Source: Pseudomonas inefficax (GTDB lineage: Bacteria; Pseudomonadota; Gammaproteobacteria; Pseudomonadales; Pseudomonadaceae). Taken from it: DNA of 37,533 nt. The position numbers were made by a program, and so were the translations under genes. This document shows positions 33,665 to 37,533 of this stretch, piece by piece (positions within the stretch are counted from its first letter, which is position 1; each line of letters starts with the position of its first letter). Under the pieces are notes generated by a model. That model was not told where the DNA came from, searched no databases, and was given only the letters and a program-made list of their open reading frames with translations. The DNA is taken from NCBI RefSeq assembly GCF_900277125.1, contig NZ_OPYN01000150.1, positions 1-37,533 of the forward strand, given 5' to 3'.

Positions 33665-35242
33665 CTAGGGCGTAACGGCACTCTCAGGAGGATTCAACTG
33701 CAGCACCTCGTTGGTGTATGCCCACTCTTTCTGCACCTGCTCCGGGTGGTCGTTGAGGCGAATGCCGTAGGACGGGATGATCTGCCTGATCTTCGCCTGC
33801 CACTGTGGGGATGCCACCTTGTCCTTGAACACCTTGCCCAGCACATCGAGCATGATCGGCGGCGCGGTCGAGGCGCCAGGGGACGCCCCAAGCAAGCCGG
33901 CGATGCTGCCATCCCTGGACGTCACCACTTCAGTGCCAAGCTTGAGTACACCACCCAATGCTTCGTCCTTCTTGATGATCTGCACCCGCTGGCCCGCCTG
34001 CCACAGCCGCCAGTCTTCCTTCTTCGCCTCGGGGAAGTAGGTGCGCAACGCATCGAAACGGTCATCGTCAGATTGCAGCACCTGGCCGATCAGGTACTGC
34101 ACCAGGTCGAATTCGCGTACCCCGACCCTTACCATGGGCCAGGCGTTGTGCACACTGGCGCTGGCGAACAGGTCAAGCAGCGAGCCCTGCTTGAGGAACT
34201 TGGTCGAGAAGGTGGCGAACGGCCCGAACAGGATCATGCGCTTGCCATCGAGCACGCGGGTGTCCAGGTGCGGCACCGACATCGGTGGCGCGCCGGTGGC
34301 GGCGATACCGTAGGCCTTGGCCATGTGACGTTGGGCGATGGCCGGGTTGTCGGTGACCAGGAACGAACCACCAACCGGGAAACCGGCATAGTCCTTGGCC
34401 TCGTCGATGCCCGACTTCTGCAGCAACGGCAGCGCTGCACCACCAGCGCCGATGAACAGGAACCTGGCGTCGGTGGCCGCGTTGCTGCCGTCCTTGAGGT
34501 TCTTGTATTCGACATGCCAGGAACCGTCGTCGTTGCGGGTGATGGCCTGCACTTCGGTCGACAGCTTGAGGTCGAAGTTCGGCCGGGTCTGCAGGTAACC
34601 CACGTACTGCCGGGTGATCTCGCCAAAGTTTACGTCGGTGCCGATCGGCGTCCAGGTCACGGCCAGTTTCTGGTTGGGGTCGCGGCCTTCCATCATCAAA
34701 GGTACCCACTTGCGGATCTGCTCGTGGTCCTCGGAGTACTGCATGGGCTTGAACAGCGGGCTGGCCTGCAAGGCTTCGTAGCGCTTCTTCAGGAAGCGAA
34801 TGTTGTCGTCGCCCCAGACAAAGCTCATGTGCGGGGTGGTGTTGATGAAGGAATGCGGGTTCTTCAGCACGCCCTGCTTCACCTGCCAGGCGAGGAACTG
34901 GCGGGTGACCTGGAACGACTCGTTGATCTCCACCGCCTTGCTGATATCGACCTTGCCGTCCTTCTCCGGGGTGTAGTTCAGCTCGGCCAGGGCCGAGTGG
35001 CCGGTGCCGGCATTGTTCCAGCCGTTGGAGCTTTCTTCGGCGACCTTGTCCAGGCGCTCGACCATTTCCATCGACCAACCCGGCTCCAGCTCATTTAGCC
35101 AGATCGCCAGGGTTGAACTCATGATGCCGCCGCCCACCAGCATGACATCGACTTTCCGGGTTTCTGCGGCCTGGGCACCGAGCATGCCGAATGCCAGGGC
35201 CAGCCCGGTCAGCGCCAGTAACGGCTTGATGGTGATCTTCAT
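33665..35242 (-). CDS. mqo: Malate:quinone oxidoreductase with N-terminal signal peptide
   Basis: A 525-aa FAD enzyme: [20 protein letters not shown] (FAD loop), [50 protein letters not shown] and [12 protein letters not shown]. It oxidises malate to oxaloacetate, passing electrons to quinone. Unusually, it starts with [30 protein letters not shown], a Sec-type signal peptide, so the enzyme may act on the periplasmic side or be membrane-anchored. AAGGGAG precedes the ATG. The two genes at its 3' side are separated by the REP cluster. Confidence 0.92.
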   Translation of the reverse strand: MKITIKPLLALTGLALAFGMLGAQAAETRKVDVMLVGGGIMSSTLAIWLNELEPGWSMEMVERLDKVAEESSNGWNNAGTGHSALAELNYTPEKDGKVDISKAVEINESFQVTRQFLAWQVKQGVLKNPHSFINTTPHMSFVWGDDNIRFLKKRYEALQASPLFKPMQYSEDHEQIRKWVPLMMEGRDPNQKLAVTWTPIGTDVNFGEITRQYVGYLQTRPNFDLKLSTEVQAITRNDDGSWHVEYKNLKDGSNAATDARFLFIGAGGAALPLLQKSGIDEAKDYAGFPVGGSFLVTDNPAIAQRHMAKAYGIAATGAPPMSVPHLDTRVLDGKRMILFGPFATFSTKFLKQGSLLDLFASASVHNAWPMVRVGVREFDLVQYLIGQVLQSDDDRFDALRTYFPEAKKEDWRLWQAGQRVQIIKKDEALGGVLKLGTEVVTSRDGSIAGLLGASPGASTAPPIMLDVLGKVFKDKVASPQWQAKIRQIIPSYGIRLNDHPEQVQKEWAYTNEVLQLNPPESAVTP

Positions 35243-35329
35243 AACGTCTCCCTTGCCTCGTTGCCATCCGTAAGTTCAGCCACAAGCTTAGATGACGGAT
35301 TTGGTCGGGCATGGCTGTTGCACAATCAC

Positions 35330-35358
35330 TTGCAATCCGTCACATCTCAAAATACTGT
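35330..35358 (+). promoter_or_regulatory. Promoter of the radical SAM operon
   Basis: -35 TTGCAA (35330-35335), 17-base spacer, -10 TACTGT (35353-35358). The -10 lies inside the LexA box. Confidence 0.55.
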
Positions 35359-35374
35359 ATGAATATTCAGTATT
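35351..35374. promoter_or_regulatory. LexA (SOS) box
   Basis: CTGTATGAATATTCAG (35355-35370) fits CTG-N10-CAG exactly, and the palindrome extends to AATACTG...CAGTATT (35351-35374). It overlaps the -10 box and ends 19 bases before the start at 35389, a repressing position. Confidence 0.8.
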
Positions 35375-35388
35375 ACAGGTCAGCCCCC

Positions 35389-36609
35389 ATGCAACTCATC
35401 GCCAAACTCGGCATCCTTGCCGATGCTGCCAAGTACGACGCATCCTGCGCCAGCAGCGGCGCGCCCAAGCGCAACTCGCGCGGGGCTGATGGCCTGGGTG
35501 CTACCAATGGCATGGGCATCTGTCACAGCTACACCCCCGACGGGCGCTGCGTGTCACTGCTCAAAGTGCTACTGACCAACTTTTGCCTCTATGACTGCCA
35601 ATACTGCGTCAACCGCCGCTCCAGCAACGTGCCACGCGCACGCTTCACCCCCGAGGAAGTGGTCCGGCTGACGCTGGACTTCTACCGGCGCAACTGCATC
35701 AGCGGGCTGTTTCTCAGCTCTGGCATCATCCGCTCGGCGGACTACACCATGGAGCAGCTGATCCGCGTCGCGCGGTTGTTACGCGAGGAGCACGGCTTCC
35801 GTGGCTACATCCACCTCAAGACCATCCCCGACGCCGACCCGCTGCTGATCGAGGAGGCCGGGCGCCTGGCAGACCGGCTCAGCGTCAACATCGAGCTGCC
35901 GACCGATGCCAGCCTGAAACGCCTGGCACCGGAGAAACAGGCGCATACCATTCGCCAGGCCATGGGCGTGATCCACCAGGGCCAACAAGCTGTGGCCCAC
36001 GAGCCCAAGGCGCCGCGCTTTACCCCGGCCGGGCAAAGCACCCAGGTGATCGTCGGGGCCGACAGCACCGACGACAGCACATTGCTGCGCAATGCCGAAT
36101 CGCTGTACCAAGGCTACGGCCTCAAGCGCGTGTATTACTCCGCCTTCAGCCCCATCCCCGACAGCCCCGGCAGCGTACCCCTCGCCGCACCACCGCTGCT
36201 GCGCGAACACCGCCTGTACCAGGCTGACTTCCTGCTGCGTGGCTATGGCTACAAGGCCGGCGAGCTGCTGGGCCAGAGCGGCAACCTGGCACTGGACATC
36301 GACCCCAAGCTGGCCTGGGCGCTGGCCAACCGCGAAGTGTTCCCACTGGATGTGAACCGTGCCGAGCCGGCGCTACTGGCACGCATCCCCGGCATCGGCC
36401 TGCGCAGCGTGCAGCGCCTGGTAGCCCTGCGCCGCGAACGGCGCGTTCGCTACGATGACCTGATCCAGTTGCGCTGTGTACTGGAAAAGGCGCGCCCGTT
36501 CATTGTCACCAGCGACTACCGCCCAGCCCAGGCCGAGCTGCGCAGCGGCCTGCTGAGGGCGCGCTTGCGTGAGCCGCAAGCGCCGGTGCAGATGGGCTTG
36601 TGGGGATGA
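35389..36609 (+). CDS. Radical SAM protein, putative DNA modification/repair (TIGR03916-like)
   Basis: A 406-aa protein. The iron-sulfur motif is CLYDCQYC (Cys66, Cys70, Cys73); further conserved cysteines are in DASCASSG (Cys20), GICHSYTPDGRC (Cys45, Cys54). The barrel follows (GLFLSSGIIRSADYTMEQLI, GYIHLKTIPDADP). The C-terminal part has a helix-hairpin-helix pattern, ARIPGIGLRSVQRLVALRRE, typical of DNA binding. It pairs with the next gene (ATGA overlap) as in many bacteria; the pair is annotated as DNA repair from context only. The LexA box upstream supports this. The frame from 35311 is longer but crosses the promoter. Confidence 0.88.
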   Translation: MQLIAKLGILADAAKYDASCASSGAPKRNSRGADGLGATNGMGICHSYTPDGRCVSLLKVLLTNFCLYDCQYCVNRRSSNVPRARFTPEEVVRLTLDFYRRNCISGLFLSSGIIRSADYTMEQLIRVARLLREEHGFRGYIHLKTIPDADPLLIEEAGRLADRLSVNIELPTDASLKRLAPEKQAHTIRQAMGVIHQGQQAVAHEPKAPRFTPAGQSTQVIVGADSTDDSTLLRNAESLYQGYGLKRVYYSAFSPIPDSPGSVPLAAPPLLREHRLYQADFLLRGYGYKAGELLGQSGNLALDIDPKLAWALANREVFPLDVNRAEPALLARIPGIGLRSVQRLVALRRERRVRYDDLIQLRCVLEKARPFIVTSDYRPAQAELRSGLLRARLREPQAPVQMGLWG

Positions 36610-37442
36610 TCGCGCTCGACTGCGACGGCCTGTTCGCCACCTGGCGTGACCAGGCCCGGGTGTTGTTGGGGCATGGTATCGACCCGTCGCAGGTCACCTG
36701 GTTGCAAGGGCCGGTGGCAGATTTGCTGGCCGTACCGACCGCGTTGCCGGAAGGCGCCGGTCCTTTTCGCGCCAAGGTGCCAGCGGCGCTGCTGAGCCAG
36801 CTGGAACAGGCCGCCCGCTACCGTGGCGAGCAGCGCTGGAACCTGCTGTACGAGGTACTTTGGCGGGTGGCCCATGGCGACCGCACGGCAATGCTGGCAG
36901 GTGACCGATTGGGCAGTGAGTTGCAAAGGCGGATCAAGCAGGTCAATCGCGAATCGCACCACCTGCATGCGTTCGTACGCTTCGTGCCACTACCCGAAGT
37001 ATTGGCTGAACAGCTGCACCTTGACCTGGTGGCCTATCACGAGCCGGCGCATGACATTCTGGAAAGCGCCAGTGCGCATTTCGCCGACCGCCTGGGGCGT
37101 TTGCGCTGGATGATTGCCACGGCGCACGACGGCATACGCTTCGATGGCCAGGCATTCGACTACCAGCGCCAGTGCCCCGAGCCCTGGCGCCAGTGGGCCC
37201 GCAATGCCGAAGACCCTGGCGCCGAGTTATGGCGAACCTACTATCGCCATACCTTCAACCCTGCCCGCCTCAACCCCGATGCCTTGCGCCTGCACATGCC
37301 CGGGCGGTTCTGGCGACATTTGCCGGAGGGCATGCTGATTCCGCAGCTCGAAGGCCAGGCCCGGCAAGGCAAGCAACGGGACGGCCAAGCCCTGGAAGTT
37401 GCCTCCCGGGCTGGCAAGCAAATCAGCAAGCCCATGCGGTAG
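36606..37442 (+). CDS. TIGR03915-family DNA metabolism protein (SAM partner)
   Basis: A 278-aa protein starting MIALDCDGLFATWRDQARVL. It has VNRESHHLHAFVRFVPLPEV and the C-terminal stretch CPEPWRQWARNAEDPGAELW then RTYYRHTFNPARLNPDALRL. These match the family that always accompanies the radical SAM gene; a uracil-glycosylase-like fold has been suggested for its relatives, but the function is not known. ATG 36606 overlaps the TGA of the upstream gene. It is probably expressed with it under LexA. Confidence 0.85.
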   Translation: MIALDCDGLFATWRDQARVLLGHGIDPSQVTWLQGPVADLLAVPTALPEGAGPFRAKVPAALLSQLEQAARYRGEQRWNLLYEVLWRVAHGDRTAMLAGDRLGSELQRRIKQVNRESHHLHAFVRFVPLPEVLAEQLHLDLVAYHEPAHDILESASAHFADRLGRLRWMIATAHDGIRFDGQAFDYQRQCPEPWRQWARNAEDPGAELWRTYYRHTFNPARLNPDALRLHMPGRFWRHLPEGMLIPQLEGQARQGKQRDGQALEVASRAGKQISKPMR

Positions 37443-37466
37443 TGGTTTCTCGAAGTGTGAGGAGCC

Positions 37467-37493
37467 CCTGTGGGAGCGGGCGTGCCCGCGAAG
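37467..37493. repeat. REP unit
   Basis: A single unit CCTGTGGGAGCGGGCGTGCC to CGCGAAG downstream of the TIGR03915 gene; a partner, if any, lies beyond the window. Confidence 0.85.
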
Positions 37494-37533
37494 CAGCCAG
37501 AACCATTCTCAAGCCGAACGATCAGCCGCCACA

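Noticed and set aside
33617..35098. 493-codon frame antisense to mqo
   Set aside because: mqo shows full family motifs on the other strand; this is its complement.
16417..37493. CRISPR-like array from the repeated GC-rich palindromes
   Set aside because: The repeats are paired inverted REP units scattered between genes, not regularly spaced direct repeats.

Overview
The window is chromosomal DNA from a pseudomonad, most likely the Pseudomonas putida group. The evidence is GC-rich codon use, paired REP palindromes (5'-CGCGGG..CCCGCTCCCACAGG type) in many intergenic gaps, and a typical gene set (arsRBCH, yghU, ybiT, nspC, mqo). This assignment is inference; no database was consulted.

Region 1 (1-7400) is accessory DNA after the 3' end of a probable phnX gene. 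It holds a free-standing B3/B4-domain protein, a small lipoprotein, a minus-strand cluster of small cytoplasmic proteins (including a DUF2199 member) that resembles orphan immunity or accessory genes, two small exported proteins, a truncated DUF4236 gene, and phage-type genes (Ea22-like protein, broken secreted protein, 3' end of a tyrosine integrase). Region 2 (7400-14824) is a second element with the same right-end layout. It carries a PIN_8-domain gene split by a one-base frameshift, a stand-alone LigD-type DNA ligase, an arsRBCH arsenic operon with a readable promoter and operator, a second copy of a 99-aa ORF, broken phage genes and a second integrase 3' end. Both integrase remnants stop just before a copy of the first codons of ybiT (7371-7398 and 14797-14824). 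The simplest reading is two related elements, or their scars, in tandem at the 5' end of ybiT.

Region 3 (14797-37533) looks like core chromosome: ybiT (ABC-F), an MFS exporter, a secreted alpha/beta hydrolase, a YghU-type glutathione transferase, an amidase, a YheO/DauR-like regulator coupled to a PLP-dependent serine/threonine dehydratase-like enzyme, the carboxynorspermidine (carboxyspermidine) decarboxylase and dehydrogenase pair, an exported DJ-1/PfpI protein divergent from a LysR regulator, a five-gene glycosylation operon, malate:quinone oxidoreductase, and a radical SAM / TIGR03915 pair.

The glycosylation operon (28428-33346) makes chemical sense as a pathway: UDP-glucose to UDP-glucuronate (Ugd), to UDP-galacturonate (epimerase), to a polyprenyl-phosphate sugar (GT2), possibly flipped by a small LAB_N membrane protein, and transferred in the periplasm by an ArnT/GT39-like enzyme. 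The radical SAM / TIGR03915 pair sits behind a promoter whose -10 is covered by a CTG-N10-CAG LexA box, so it is probably an SOS operon. The most useful targets for follow-up are the tandem ybiT integration site, the LexA-controlled pair, and the uronic-acid glycosylation operon.
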